Assembly: GCA_017471965.1 (NCBI GenBank) | Contig: JAFURF010000019.1 | Coordinates: 1-36,962, forward strand | Length of the DNA: 36,962 nt | Direction: 5' to 3' | Origin: Bacteroidales bacterium | GTDB lineage: Bacteria > Bacteroidota > Bacteroidia > Bacteroidales > UBA932 | Part shown: piece by piece, positions 7,179 to 15,345 of the stretch | Layout of the letters: every line of letters starts with the position of its first letter | Numbering within the stretch: position 1 is the first letter of the stretch | Notes under the pieces: model-generated | What the model was told of the DNA's origin: nothing | Databases searched by the model: none | Seen by the model: the letters and a program-made list of their open reading frames with translations, nothing else | Position numbers and translations under genes: made by a program

Positions 7179-9157
7179 TCTACGACCTTAGCGCTACGTG
7201 CAATAAAGTCGCTCAACTCCTTGCCCTTGAGCATACCGTTGGCCAGAAGCGCAAGGTCAGTGATCTGCTTGAGGATCTCGTTGTCTCCTGCAAAAGCCTC
7301 AAGATCAGACTTATGTGATGCGGCAGCAGTCTCCTTCGCTTCAGTTACAGTCCTCTTCACATCCTCGGAAGCATCCTCTGCTGCGTCAGGAATCACCTGT
7401 GCAGGAGCCACTTCCGCAGCCTTTGAAGCCATGATTCTGGCAACGAGCGGATTTTCCATGTTGACGGTGATGTTGTACATTGCCGGCATTTCGCCATAGA
7501 AATTCATTCCGCCGCCCATGGCAGACATCTCACGGTAACGACGCATGAACTCGCTCTGAGTGATCAGAATCGGAGCGGCATTCTCTCCGAGGTTGTCTGC
7601 CTGCACATAATACTGGTTCTCCTTAGGAAGTACAGCCTGGAAGATTACGGAAAGATCTTCCTGGTCTGCCTCAGAAAGTTGAGGACGGATCTTGTCCTCC
7701 TTCGGTATGAGGTTGTCCACGCTGTCAGAATCCACACGGGCGAAGCGGCTGTTCTCCACCTTGGTCTCGAGAAGATTCACGAAATGGCTGTCAAGTTGGC
7801 AGTCCATCAGGAGTACATCATAACCCTTAGCCTTGGCCCCTTCAATGAATGAATACTGAGCCTCTGCATCAGTTGCATAGAGGAATACGGTCTTCTTGTC
7901 CTTGTCTGTCTGCTCCGGCTCGATAGCCTTCTTATAGTCATCGATGCTGAAATACTTGCCGTCAGTGTTCTTGAGAAGACAGAACTTCATGCCTCTGTCG
8001 CAGAACTTTTCGTCAGAGAGCATACCATACTCGATGAAGAGTTTCAGGTTGTCCCATTTCTCCTCGAGTTGCTGACGCTCGTTCCTGAATATTTCGTCCA
8101 GACGGTCTGCGACCTTCTTGGTGATATATGTCGAAATCTTCTTCACGTTCGCATCGCTCTGGAGATAACTTCTTGACACATTGAGCGGAATGTCCGGAGA
8201 GTCAATCACACCATGCAGAAGAGTAAGGAAGTCCGGAACGATATTGTCCACCGAGTCTGTCACAAACATCTGATTGCAATAGAGCTGGATCTTGTTGCGG
8301 GAGATCTCCACATTGTTCTTGATCTTCGGAAAATATAGTATGCCCGTCAGGTTGAAAGGATAGTCGACGTTGAGATGGATGTGGAACAGAGGTTCGTCTG
8401 CCATAGGGTATAGGGCCCTGTAGAACTCATTGTAATCCTCGTCCTTCAGGTCCGCAGGTTTGCGTGCCCAGAGCGGCTCCACCTTGTTGATCACATTGTC
8501 CTTGTCGGTGTCGACGTATTTGCCATCCTTCCACTCCTGCTCCTTTCCGAATACTACAGGAACCGGCATGAACTTGCAGTATTTGCCAAGAAGCCCCTCA
8601 ATCCTCTTCTTTTCGGCATATTCCTTCTCGTCGTCAGCGACATACAAGGTGATGACAGTTCCTCTTTCATCCTTTTTGCACTCCTTCATCTCATATTCAG
8701 GAGAACCGTCGCAGGTCCATTTCACAGCAGTTGCACCCTCCTTCCATGAAAGAGTCTCGATGGTCACCTTCTCTGCCACCATGAACGCAGAATAGAAGCC
8801 GAGACCGAAATGTCCGATGATGCTGCTCAACTGGTCCTTGTATTTCTCAAGAAACTCACCGGCACTTGAGAAGGCGATCTGATTGATGTATCTGTCCACC
8901 TCTTCGGCAGTCATTCCGATACCGTTGTCGATGATCTTCAGTGTCTTCTTCTTCTCATCCAGTTCGATGCGGACAGCAAGTTCTCCAAGTTCGCCTTTGA
9001 ATTCACCGGATGCAGCCAGAGCCTTCATCTTCTGTGTCGCGTCCACAGCATTTGCCACAAGTTCCCTGAGGAAGATCTCATGGTCAGAATAAAGAAATTT
9101 CTTGATGACCGGGAAAATATTCTCGGTAGTAACTCCAATTTTACCTGTTGTTGCCAT
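7160..9157 (-). CDS. htpG: Molecular chaperone HtpG (Hsp90)
   Basis: 665 residues. It is a cytosolic ATP-dependent chaperone that remodels client proteins as a dimer. The N-terminal GHKL ATP site is intact: RELVANAVDA (31-40), DNGIGM (77-82) and GHFGLGFYS (115-123). The middle domain shows NVSRSYLQ and the long C-terminal dimerisation part is present. A charged, Ala/Glu-rich segment (PDAAEDASEDVKRTVTEAKE) near the C terminus is a less conserved insertion, as seen in Bacteroidota Hsp90s. It stands as a single gene; I found no clear TAnnTTTG box upstream, which may mean another sigma factor or a more distant promoter. Confidence 0.97.
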   Translation of the reverse strand: MATTGKIGVTTENIFPVIKKFLYSDHEIFLRELVANAVDATQKMKALAASGEFKGELGELAVRIELDEKKKTLKIIDNGIGMTAEEVDRYINQIAFSSAGEFLEKYKDQLSSIIGHFGLGFYSAFMVAEKVTIETLSWKEGATAVKWTCDGSPEYEMKECKKDERGTVITLYVADDEKEYAEKKRIEGLLGKYCKFMPVPVVFGKEQEWKDGKYVDTDKDNVINKVEPLWARKPADLKDEDYNEFYRALYPMADEPLFHIHLNVDYPFNLTGILYFPKIKNNVEISRNKIQLYCNQMFVTDSVDNIVPDFLTLLHGVIDSPDIPLNVSRSYLQSDANVKKISTYITKKVADRLDEIFRNERQQLEEKWDNLKLFIEYGMLSDEKFCDRGMKFCLLKNTDGKYFSIDDYKKAIEPEQTDKDKKTVFLYATDAEAQYSFIEGAKAKGYDVLLMDCQLDSHFVNLLETKVENSRFARVDSDSVDNLIPKEDKIRPQLSEADQEDLSVIFQAVLPKENQYYVQADNLGENAAPILITQSEFMRRYREMSAMGGGMNFYGEMPAMYNITVNMENPLVARIMASKAAEVAPAQVIPDAAEDASEDVKRTVTEAKETAAASHKSDLEAFAGDNEILKQITDLALLANGMLKGKELSDFIARSAKVVEDAYLK

Positions 9158-9255
9158 ATTGTTCTGTTGTTTTAATCTATATCTGTTAATTAATCTGTTC
9201 TACAATTCAATTATTTTGTCATATCCTTCAGCACATCCTGATCGGTAATGATGTT

Positions 9256-9372
9256 GGCGGGAGGGATATGGTGGTCCTGAAACCGTGGCCGCCCGTGGCC
9301 TCGTGAACGGGAGGGGCCCGCTGCGAAGCAGTGGGAGGGATTCAGTTTCAGGACTGCCATATCTCTCCCGCC
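9256..9372. repeat. Large palindromic intergenic element (117 bp) with REP-like copy B
   Basis: Outer arms at 9256-9282 and 9346-9372 pair over 27 positions with three mismatches. Inside lie the 23-base segment 9284-9306, an exact reverse-complement match to 143-165, and a CCCGCTGCGAAGCAGTGGG-type hairpin near 9318-9335. The whole element folds on itself and is much more GC-rich than its flanks. It fits a REP/MITE-type mobile repeat inserted between htpG and the acyl-CoA ligase gene. The rest of the 9158-9466 gap shows only AT-rich sequence and two further hairpins. Confidence 0.65.
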
Positions 9373-9384
9373 ATTCAATTGACA

Positions 9385-9408
9385 GAGGTCGCCCCGAAGG
9401 ACGACCTC
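9385..9408. repeat. GC-rich hairpin next to the palindromic element
   Basis: GAGGTCG and CGACCTC arms pair perfectly, with further partial pairing in the loop (CCCCGAAGGA). It lies 12 bp after the large palindrome and may be part of the same repeat element or a transcription stop. Confidence 0.5.
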
Positions 9409-9437
9409 ATATAGTCAAATTGTGTTCCAATCAGTAC

Positions 9438-9458
9438 GGACTGACAAAACGGCAGTCC
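9438..9458 (-). terminator. Hairpin just after the acyl-CoA ligase gene
   Basis: GGACTG and CAGTCC arms with a 9-base loop begin 8 bp after the stop codon of the minus-strand ligase gene. There is no T run after it, so a weak or Rho-assisted terminator is the most that can be claimed. Confidence 0.35.
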
Positions 9459-9466
9459 AGGTCTGA

Positions 9467-11101
9467 CTATTTGTACATAAACCTCTTGATGCTCATCTTA
9501 GGAGTCTTCTCGAACGGCTGGTCCATATACTCCACAATGTTCACCTTGCTGTATGAAGGCATGGACCTGTTCACCTCTGCCATGAGTGTCTTCTTGTACT
9601 CATCGAGATCGACGCCTTCACCCTTTGCCTTCTCTGTATCCATATATACAAGAGCCACGAGTCTTGCACCCCTGTCCACAACTACAGATTCGATCACATA
9701 AGGCTGATTGTTCACGGCAGCCTCTATCTCTTCAGGATAAATGTTCTGACCGTTTGCAGAAAGGATCATGTTCTTGCTGCGGCCCTTGATGAAGATATTG
9801 CCCTTTGCATCGAGAAGTCCGAGGTCTCCTGTACGCATCCATCCGTCCTCGGTGAACGCTGCCTTTGTCGCCTCCTCGTTCTTGTAGTATCCGCTCATGA
9901 TGTTGGTTCCTCTTGCCTGTATCTCACCCACCTTATTGTAAGGGTCCTCGGAATCGATACGTACCTCTACTGTATCGATAGCCTTGCCGCACGACTTAGG
10001 AGCGAAATCGAACCAGTCCTCGTACGCCATCAGAGGGGCAGCCTCTGTCATTCCGTATCCGACAGTGTAAGGAAGTCTGAACTTCCTGAACCATTTCTCC
10101 ACTTCAGGATTGAGGGCGGCACCGCCCATCACGATCTCACGTACATTGCCTCCGAACGCGTTGAGGAGGGTGTTGCGGATCTTCTTGAAGATGATCTGAT
10201 TGAGACCGGGGATGGCGGTGATGACCTTCATTATAGGCTTGTTTACGACAGGAGCCACCTTGCTCTTGAAGATCTTCTCCATCACAAGTGGAACAGTGAT
10301 CACGAGATATGGCTTCACCTCCGCCATCGCTCCGAGAAGAAGGGCCGGAGTCGGAGTCTTTCCAAGGTAGTAGATCGATGAACCTCCGCAGAGTGGGTAG
10401 ATGAGTTCAAACATCATACCGTACATATGCGCCATCGGAAGCATAGATACAATCTTGTCCTCAGGATATGAAGGAAGCCTCTTCTGGCCGAACTCTACAT
10501 TTGCAGAGATACACTCATAACGGAGCATTACGCCCTTAGGAGCACTGGTAGTGCCGGAAGTATAGTTGATGATGGCAAGTTCCTTGTCATTGTCTATCGG
10601 ATATGCGAGGTCAGAAGCAGAGAATCCCTTAGGATACTTCTCGCTGAAAAGGACATCGAGCGTGTCGTTCGCCTTCTGTATCTTCTCGGATGCGGCATAA
10701 AGGAGTCTGAAGTCTCCGGTGGACACGACAGCCTTCAATGCAGGCATCTTCTCAATATCTAGTTTTGGCCAGATGTCCATATCGGTGAAGAGGACGACGC
10801 TCTCAGAATGGTCTACGAGTGCGTTCACACTGTCCGGATGGAAGTCCGCAAGGATAGGTACGACTATGGCCTCATATGTGTTCGCTGCAAAGAAGCCGAT
10901 ACCCCATCTTGCAGAATTCTTGGCGCAGAGAGCCACCTTGTCTCCCTTCTTCAGTCCGATCTCATCAAACAGCACGTGGAGTTTTGCAATCTGTGTGGCG
11001 ACTTCACCGAATGTGAAGATCTCACCTCTGTAATTGCCCAGTGCAGGACGCTCCCAATTGGCCTTCATGGCCTCTTCAAGTCTGGTAAAATAATGCTTCA
11101 T
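9467..11101 (-). CDS. Long-chain acyl-CoA ligase (AMP-binding family)
   Basis: 544 residues. It is predicted to activate a fatty acid with ATP to acyl-AMP and then acyl-CoA. Motifs of the ANL superfamily are clear: YTSGTTSAPKG (180-190, P-loop), GYGMTEAAP, GWMRTGDLG, IKGRSKNMI and NIYPEEIE near the hinge, with the C-terminal lysine region (PKMSIKRF). There is no signal peptide. A second enzyme of the same type is encoded at 19305-21005, and the two share the same order of motifs and a similar C-terminal end. Chain-length preference cannot be read from sequence. It diverges from the HAD phosphatase gene. Confidence 0.92.
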   Translation of the reverse strand: MKHYFTRLEEAMKANWERPALGNYRGEIFTFGEVATQIAKLHVLFDEIGLKKGDKVALCAKNSARWGIGFFAANTYEAIVVPILADFHPDSVNALVDHSESVVLFTDMDIWPKLDIEKMPALKAVVSTGDFRLLYAASEKIQKANDTLDVLFSEKYPKGFSASDLAYPIDNDKELAIINYTSGTTSAPKGVMLRYECISANVEFGQKRLPSYPEDKIVSMLPMAHMYGMMFELIYPLCGGSSIYYLGKTPTPALLLGAMAEVKPYLVITVPLVMEKIFKSKVAPVVNKPIMKVITAIPGLNQIIFKKIRNTLLNAFGGNVREIVMGGAALNPEVEKWFRKFRLPYTVGYGMTEAAPLMAYEDWFDFAPKSCGKAIDTVEVRIDSEDPYNKVGEIQARGTNIMSGYYKNEEATKAAFTEDGWMRTGDLGLLDAKGNIFIKGRSKNMILSANGQNIYPEEIEAAVNNQPYVIESVVVDRGARLVALVYMDTEKAKGEGVDLDEYKKTLMAEVNRSMPSYSKVNIVEYMDQPFEKTPKMSIKRFMYK

Positions 11102-11148
11102 TTTATAGTTAGGTTTTTAGTTATATTCCTGCATTTCATCAAACGTCA

Positions 11149-11156
11149 CAAAAATA
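11149..11156 (-). promoter_or_regulatory. -7 promoter element for the acyl-CoA ligase gene
   Basis: The minus strand reads TATTTTTG, a match to TAnnTTTG 47 bp upstream of the start codon. It sits 33 bp from an opposing -7 box (11190-11197), so the two genes share a divergent promoter region. Confidence 0.5.
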
Positions 11157-11189
11157 GAGTAAATTTGCGTGTACGCGCGTATAAATCAT

Positions 11190-11197
11190 TATATTTG
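11190..11197 (+). promoter_or_regulatory. -7 promoter element for the HAD phosphatase gene
   Basis: TATATTTG matches TAnnTTTG 54 bp before the ATG. A TTTG at 11164-11167 could serve as -33, with a 22-bp spacer, slightly longer than the usual 19-21. Confidence 0.5.
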
Positions 11198-11251
11198 TGG
11201 TGAAACGCAGAATTGTGTGGCGACTTTATTGTTGAATTTGATACATGAGCC

Positions 11252-12091
11252 ATGAGAAAAAAACCGATTGTAGCCCTTATCTATGATTTTGACGGAACCC
11301 TGTCTCCGGGAAACATGCAGGAGTTCGGCTTCATTCAGGCCATAGGAAAATCTCCTAAGGAATTCTGGCAGGAAAGTGACAACATCGCAGTCGGCCAGGA
11401 TGCCAGCAATATCCTCAGTTATATGAAACTGATGTTTGACGAAGCCCGCAAGGCCGGCATCAAACTCAGAAGGGAAGACTTCAAGCGTTTCGGAGCCTCA
11501 GTGGAACTGTTCGAAGGCGTCACCGAATGGTTCGGACTCATCAACTCCTACGGCAATCAGAAAGGAGTCAGGATAGAGCATTACATCAACTCTTCGGGAC
11601 TTGCGGAGATGATCGAAGGCACTGCGATTGCGAAAGAATTCAAGCGCATCTTTGCCTGCACCTTCATATACAATGATAATGGCGAGGCAGAGTGGCCGGG
11701 AGTGGCCGTGGACTATACCGCCAAGACGCAGTTCATCTTCAAGATAAACAAAGGCATCCTCAGCATCAGGGACAACAAGAAGGTCAATGAAAGCAAGGAT
11801 GAGGACAAGAAACGGGTCCCTTTCCCTCACATGATATACTTCGGTGACGGAGAGACTGACGTGCCTTGCATGAAGATCGTCAAGATGTTCGGAGGCAACT
11901 CCATCGCCGTCTATAATCCTGAAATAAAGAAAAAAGTCAATGTGGCCAAGAAGTTACTAAGACAGAAACGTGTCAATTTCATAACTCCGGCCACATATAC
12001 CAAGGAAAGCCGCACTTATCAGGTCGTGTGCGCCATCATCGACAAGATCAAGGCTGACTACGACCTCGCCAACCTCTCCAGACAGAAATAG
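11252..12091 (+). CDS. HAD-superfamily hydrolase (phosphatase/phosphoserine-phosphatase-like)
   Basis: 279 residues. Motif I is DFDGT (12-16), giving the nucleophile Asp12 and acid Asp14. Motif II is probably INSSG (111-115) and motif IV is GDGETD (197-202). A large cap lies between motifs I and II, and a Lys-rich tail follows. This layout fits a cytoplasmic phosphatase of the haloacid dehalogenase superfamily; the substrate is unknown. It ends 5 bp from the stop codon of convergent purT, with no visible terminator between them, so overlapping 3' transcripts are likely. Confidence 0.88.
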   Translation: MRKKPIVALIYDFDGTLSPGNMQEFGFIQAIGKSPKEFWQESDNIAVGQDASNILSYMKLMFDEARKAGIKLRREDFKRFGASVELFEGVTEWFGLINSYGNQKGVRIEHYINSSGLAEMIEGTAIAKEFKRIFACTFIYNDNGEAEWPGVAVDYTAKTQFIFKINKGILSIRDNKKVNESKDEDKKRVPFPHMIYFGDGETDVPCMKIVKMFGGNSIAVYNPEIKKKVNVAKKLLRQKRVNFITPATYTKESRTYQVVCAIIDKIKADYDLANLSRQK

Positions 12092-12096
12092 TCAGA

Positions 12097-13281
12097 TCAA
12101 TAGACCTTCACTTCGAGTTTTGCATATGCGCGTTCAGCCTTTGCCAGCGCCTCGTCAACGGTGTCGGCAGTGGCCAGAATCACGCCTACACGGCGATGAC
12201 CTGCTATCTCCGGCTTGCCGAAGATCCTGATCTGTACTCCTGGCTCCTCAAGAACCTTCTCAAGGTTGCAGAACTCATATTCCTTCGTGTTGCCTTCGAC
12301 TACAATGGCCTTTGATGCAGACGGGCCATAGAACTTCACTTCTGGCACCGGGAGACCTAGGATGGCTCTTGCATGCAGTGCGAACTCTGACATGTCCTGT
12401 GAAATCATCGTCACCATGCCTGTATCATGAGGCCTTGGAGATACCTCGCTGAAGATGACTTCGTCGCCCTTGATGAAGAGTTCCACACCGAAGATTCCGT
12501 ATCCTCCCAAAGCATCTGTAATGGCCTTTGCGATCGCTTCCGCCTTTGCTATGGCTGTGTCAGTCATAGCCTGAGGCTGCCATGACTCACGGTAGTCACC
12601 GTCCACCTGATGATGTCCCACCGGCTTCAGGAAAGTCGTACCGGCACAATGACGAACAGTAAGTAGGGTGATCTCGTAATCGAATTTCACGAATCCTTCC
12701 ACTATCACCTTGCCGCTTCCTGCACGGCCGCCTTCCTGTGATATCTTCCACGCTTTGTCGATGTCCTCCTGACACTTCACGGTACTCTGACCATGACCGG
12801 ATGAACTCATCACAGGCTTGACCACACATGGAATGCCTATTTCTGCAATGGCAGCATCAAATTCTTCACGTGTCTCGGCAAATCTGTACGGAGACGTCGG
12901 AAGGCCAAGAGTTTCTGCAGCAAGACGCCTGATTCCTTCACGGTTCATGGTAAGGCGGGTAGCCTTGGCTGTAGGGATGACATTGAATCCTTCCTCTTCC
13001 AGTCTTACGAGACGGTCAGTGGCAATGGCCTCTATTTCAGGAATGATATAGTCCGGCTTTTCCTCCTTGATGACGGCCTCAAGAGCATCGCCGTCAAGCA
13101 TGGACAATACATGGCTTCTGTGGGCCACGTGCATTGCCGGAGCATTGGCATATTTGTCAAGTGCCACGACCTCCACGCCGTAACGTTGAAGTTCCAGCGT
13201 CACTTCCTTTCCTAATTCGCCGGATCCGCAGAGGACCGCCTTCTTTCCTGATTTAGTGAATGTTGTTCCGATCTTTGTCAT
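12097..13281 (-). CDS. purT: Formate-dependent phosphoribosylglycinamide formyltransferase (GAR transformylase 2)
   Basis: 394 residues from the ATG at 13281, matching the roughly 392 residues of E. coli PurT. An upstream in-frame ATG at 13335 would add 18 residues that overlap the end of aguB and do not resemble the family. It is an ATP-grasp enzyme that makes formyl-GAR from GAR, formate and ATP in purine synthesis. Visible motifs are CGSGELGKE (18-26, nucleotide-binding start), [11 protein letters not shown] (156-166) and the C-terminal [14 protein letters not shown]. It is the last gene of the aguA-aguB-purT unit, 13 bp after aguB. It lets purine synthesis use formate directly rather than formyl-tetrahydrofolate. 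Confidence 0.96.
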   Translation of the reverse strand: MTKIGTTFTKSGKKAVLCGSGELGKEVTLELQRYGVEVVALDKYANAPAMHVAHRSHVLSMLDGDALEAVIKEEKPDYIIPEIEAIATDRLVRLEEEGFNVIPTAKATRLTMNREGIRRLAAETLGLPTSPYRFAETREEFDAAIAEIGIPCVVKPVMSSSGHGQSTVKCQEDIDKAWKISQEGGRAGSGKVIVEGFVKFDYEITLLTVRHCAGTTFLKPVGHHQVDGDYRESWQPQAMTDTAIAKAEAIAKAITDALGGYGIFGVELFIKGDEVIFSEVSPRPHDTGMVTMISQDMSEFALHARAILGLPVPEVKFYGPSASKAIVVEGNTKEYEFCNLEKVLEEPGVQIRIFGKPEIAGHRRVGVILATADTVDEALAKAERAYAKLEVKVY

Positions 13282-13294
13282 AACTGTCCGTTGT

Positions 13295-14182
13295 TTATTT
13301 TCCGTATCTCTTGAGTATGGTTTCTCCGTATGCATCTATGCGTCTGTCGCGGAAGAAAGGCCAGCCGCGACGTACATATTCTGTCCTGTCAAGGTCTATC
13401 TCGACTACCTTCACTCCTTCCTCATCGTTGCCGAACTCGGCGAGAAGTTCGCCCTGAGGGCCGGTAGCAAATGACCTTCCCCAGAACTTGATGCCTTTCG
13501 TGTTGCCGGTAGGATCATCTTCCTGTCCTGTTCGGTTGACAGTGATGACAGGAAGTCCGTTTGCCACAGAGTGTCCTCTCTGTACCAGTTGCCATGCGTC
13601 GCTCTGGACCTTCTGCTCTTCAATAGGGTCGGTGTAGACGCCGCCTATTGCGGTCGGGTAGATGAGCATCTGTGCGCCGTTAAGGGCCATGCATCTTGCA
13701 GCTTCCGGATACCACTGGTCCCAGCATACAAGTACGCCAAGAGTTCCTACCGATGTCTGGATAGGCTCGAATCCCATGTCGCCCGGAGTAAAGTAGAATT
13801 TCTCATAATAGCATGGGTCGTCCGGAATGTGCATCTTGCGGTATTTTCCAGCGATGCTTCCGTCCTTTTCCAGCACTACTGCGGTGTTATGGTATATTCC
13901 TGCTGTCCTGCGCTCGAAAAGAGAGAGAACGAGGACGATGCCCAATTCCTTGGCAAGTGCTCCGTAAGTCTCGGTAGATGGTCCCGGAATAGGTTCTGCA
14001 AGGTCGCAGAGGGCTGCTTCTTCATGCTTGCAGAAGTAAACGGAATTGTGCAGTTCCTGCAGTACCACAAGTTGTGCACCCATCTCAGCACATTTGCGGA
14101 TGTTGCCTTTGAGTTTCTCGATGTTTGCCTGTATGTCGTTGCCGCAACTTTGCTGCACAATTCCTACTTTCAGTGTCTTCAT
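13295..14182 (-). CDS. aguB: N-carbamoylputrescine amidase
   Basis: 295 residues, carbon-nitrogen hydrolase (nitrilase) superfamily. It hydrolyses N-carbamoylputrescine to putrescine, CO2 and ammonia. The catalytic triad is visible: Glu43 ([10 protein letters not shown]), Lys116 (YRKMHIP) and Cys153 ([10 protein letters not shown]). Length and the C-terminal [15 protein letters not shown] match bacterial and plant AguB/NLP1-type enzymes. The 24-bp distance to aguA upstream supports the specific assignment over other nitrilases, because the two enzymes act in sequence. Confidence 0.96.
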   Translation of the reverse strand: MKTLKVGIVQQSCGNDIQANIEKLKGNIRKCAEMGAQLVVLQELHNSVYFCKHEEAALCDLAEPIPGPSTETYGALAKELGIVLVLSLFERRTAGIYHNTAVVLEKDGSIAGKYRKMHIPDDPCYYEKFYFTPGDMGFEPIQTSVGTLGVLVCWDQWYPEAARCMALNGAQMLIYPTAIGGVYTDPIEEQKVQSDAWQLVQRGHSVANGLPVITVNRTGQEDDPTGNTKGIKFWGRSFATGPQGELLAEFGNDEEGVKVVEIDLDRTEYVRRGWPFFRDRRIDAYGETILKRYGK

Positions 14183-14206
14183 GGATTGTCGTTTTTGTTT
14201 ATTCTG

Positions 14207-15250
14207 TTATCTGAGATATCCTTCAGGGAACTGCATCGTGATGCAGTGGAGCGAACCGTGGCCTGAGAGGAGGGCTCTGCAGTCTATAACTATCACCTCT
14301 CTGTCCGGGAATGCCTCCTGCAGTCTCTTTGCGGCCACACCGTCCGATTCCGAGCCTGATCCAGGGAGAAGGACTGCTCCGTTGATGATCAGGAAGTTGG
14401 CATATGATGCCGGAAGGCGGTAATCATCCAGATACAGCGGTTCAGGAAGGGGGAGTGGAATCAGATTGTATTGTCTGCCGTCAAGTGTCCTGAAGGTCTG
14501 CAACTGTTTTTCCATGGCTGCGAGAGGCTCATAATGGGGATCGTCCGGATCTGTACACTGCATATATGCGATTGTATCAGGAGAACAGAATCTCGCCAGA
14601 ATGTCCACATGGCTGTCTGTATCGTCTCCGATGATGGTTCCATGGTCAAGCCATAAGATTCTCTCAAGGCCGAATGCCCCGCACAGTTCTGCCTCGATTT
14701 CCTTCTGGCTGAGGTATTCGTTACGGTTAACGGAACATAGGCATTCCGAAGTCGTCAACATGGTGCCGCAGCCGTCACTGTCAATGCTGCCGCCTTCAAG
14801 GACATACGGACGCATGTCCACCCCCATGACATCATCTTGGAAAGCACCCTGGGAAAATATGTTCTTTGTGATCTGGTTGTCAAGATCGGATGCGAATTTC
14901 TGACCCCATCCGTTGAATACGAAGTCGTAAAGATACTTTTCTCCGTTATCACCGTATACGCTTATTCCTCCATGATCTCTGGCCCATGTGTCGTTGAGAG
15001 GACATTCGTAGAACCGTATCTTGTCCGTGTCGATTTCCATCCTTTTCCGTTCTGCAATCCTGGCAATGTCGCCTTTGCATTCTTCGATGTCTCTGGTAAC
15101 TATCATCAATGGCTCGAAACGGATGATTGCATGCGCTATTTCCACGTAGCATTCAAGCACTTTCTCCAGTTCGTACCATTCGGTCTCGCAATGAGGCCAT
15201 GTGAGTTGCACGCCACTTTGACGTTCCCATTCAGCAGGCAGTCTTCCCAT
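14207..15250 (-). CDS. aguA: Agmatine deiminase
   Basis: 347 residues, peptidyl-arginine-deiminase-like guanidine-modifying family. It converts agmatine to N-carbamoylputrescine plus ammonia. Visible motifs are NDTWARDHG (substrate-binding Asp), LEGGSID, the DSHVD catalytic His region, and a C-terminal GHGSLHC placing the nucleophile at Cys336. Here GHGS replaces the usual GGGN just before IHC/LHC. The N-terminal MGRLPAEWERQSGVQLTWPH agrees with the family start. It is the first gene of the operon, with its own -7 box 27 bp upstream; no arginine decarboxylase is encoded in this window. Confidence 0.95.
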   Translation of the reverse strand: MGRLPAEWERQSGVQLTWPHCETEWYELEKVLECYVEIAHAIIRFEPLMIVTRDIEECKGDIARIAERKRMEIDTDKIRFYECPLNDTWARDHGGISVYGDNGEKYLYDFVFNGWGQKFASDLDNQITKNIFSQGAFQDDVMGVDMRPYVLEGGSIDSDGCGTMLTTSECLCSVNRNEYLSQKEIEAELCGAFGLERILWLDHGTIIGDDTDSHVDILARFCSPDTIAYMQCTDPDDPHYEPLAAMEKQLQTFRTLDGRQYNLIPLPLPEPLYLDDYRLPASYANFLIINGAVLLPGSGSESDGVAAKRLQEAFPDREVIVIDCRALLSGHGSLHCITMQFPEGYLR

Positions 15251-15276
15251 AAATCTTCTTTTGAACTAATGAAAAG

Positions 15277-15284
15277 CAAAGATA
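15277..15284 (-). promoter_or_regulatory. -7 promoter element for the aguA-aguB-purT operon
   Basis: The minus strand reads TATCTTTG, a match to TAnnTTTG 27 bp before aguA. It directly abuts the T tract of the terminator of the OmpA gene upstream, so one transcription unit ends exactly where the next begins. Confidence 0.55.
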
Positions 15285-15322
15285 ATAAAAAAAGAAGACG
15301 TCCCATAGTCCGGGACGTCTTC
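15285..15322 (-). terminator. Intrinsic terminator of the first OmpA-family gene
   Basis: An 11-bp perfect stem (GAAGACGTCCC / GGGACGTCTTC, 15294-15322) with a 7-base loop is followed on the minus strand by a run of eight or more Ts. It starts 24 bp after the stop codon of the 15346-16566 gene. Confidence 0.92.
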
Positions 15323-15345
15323 ATGGCGATATTTTGTCATGTCGA

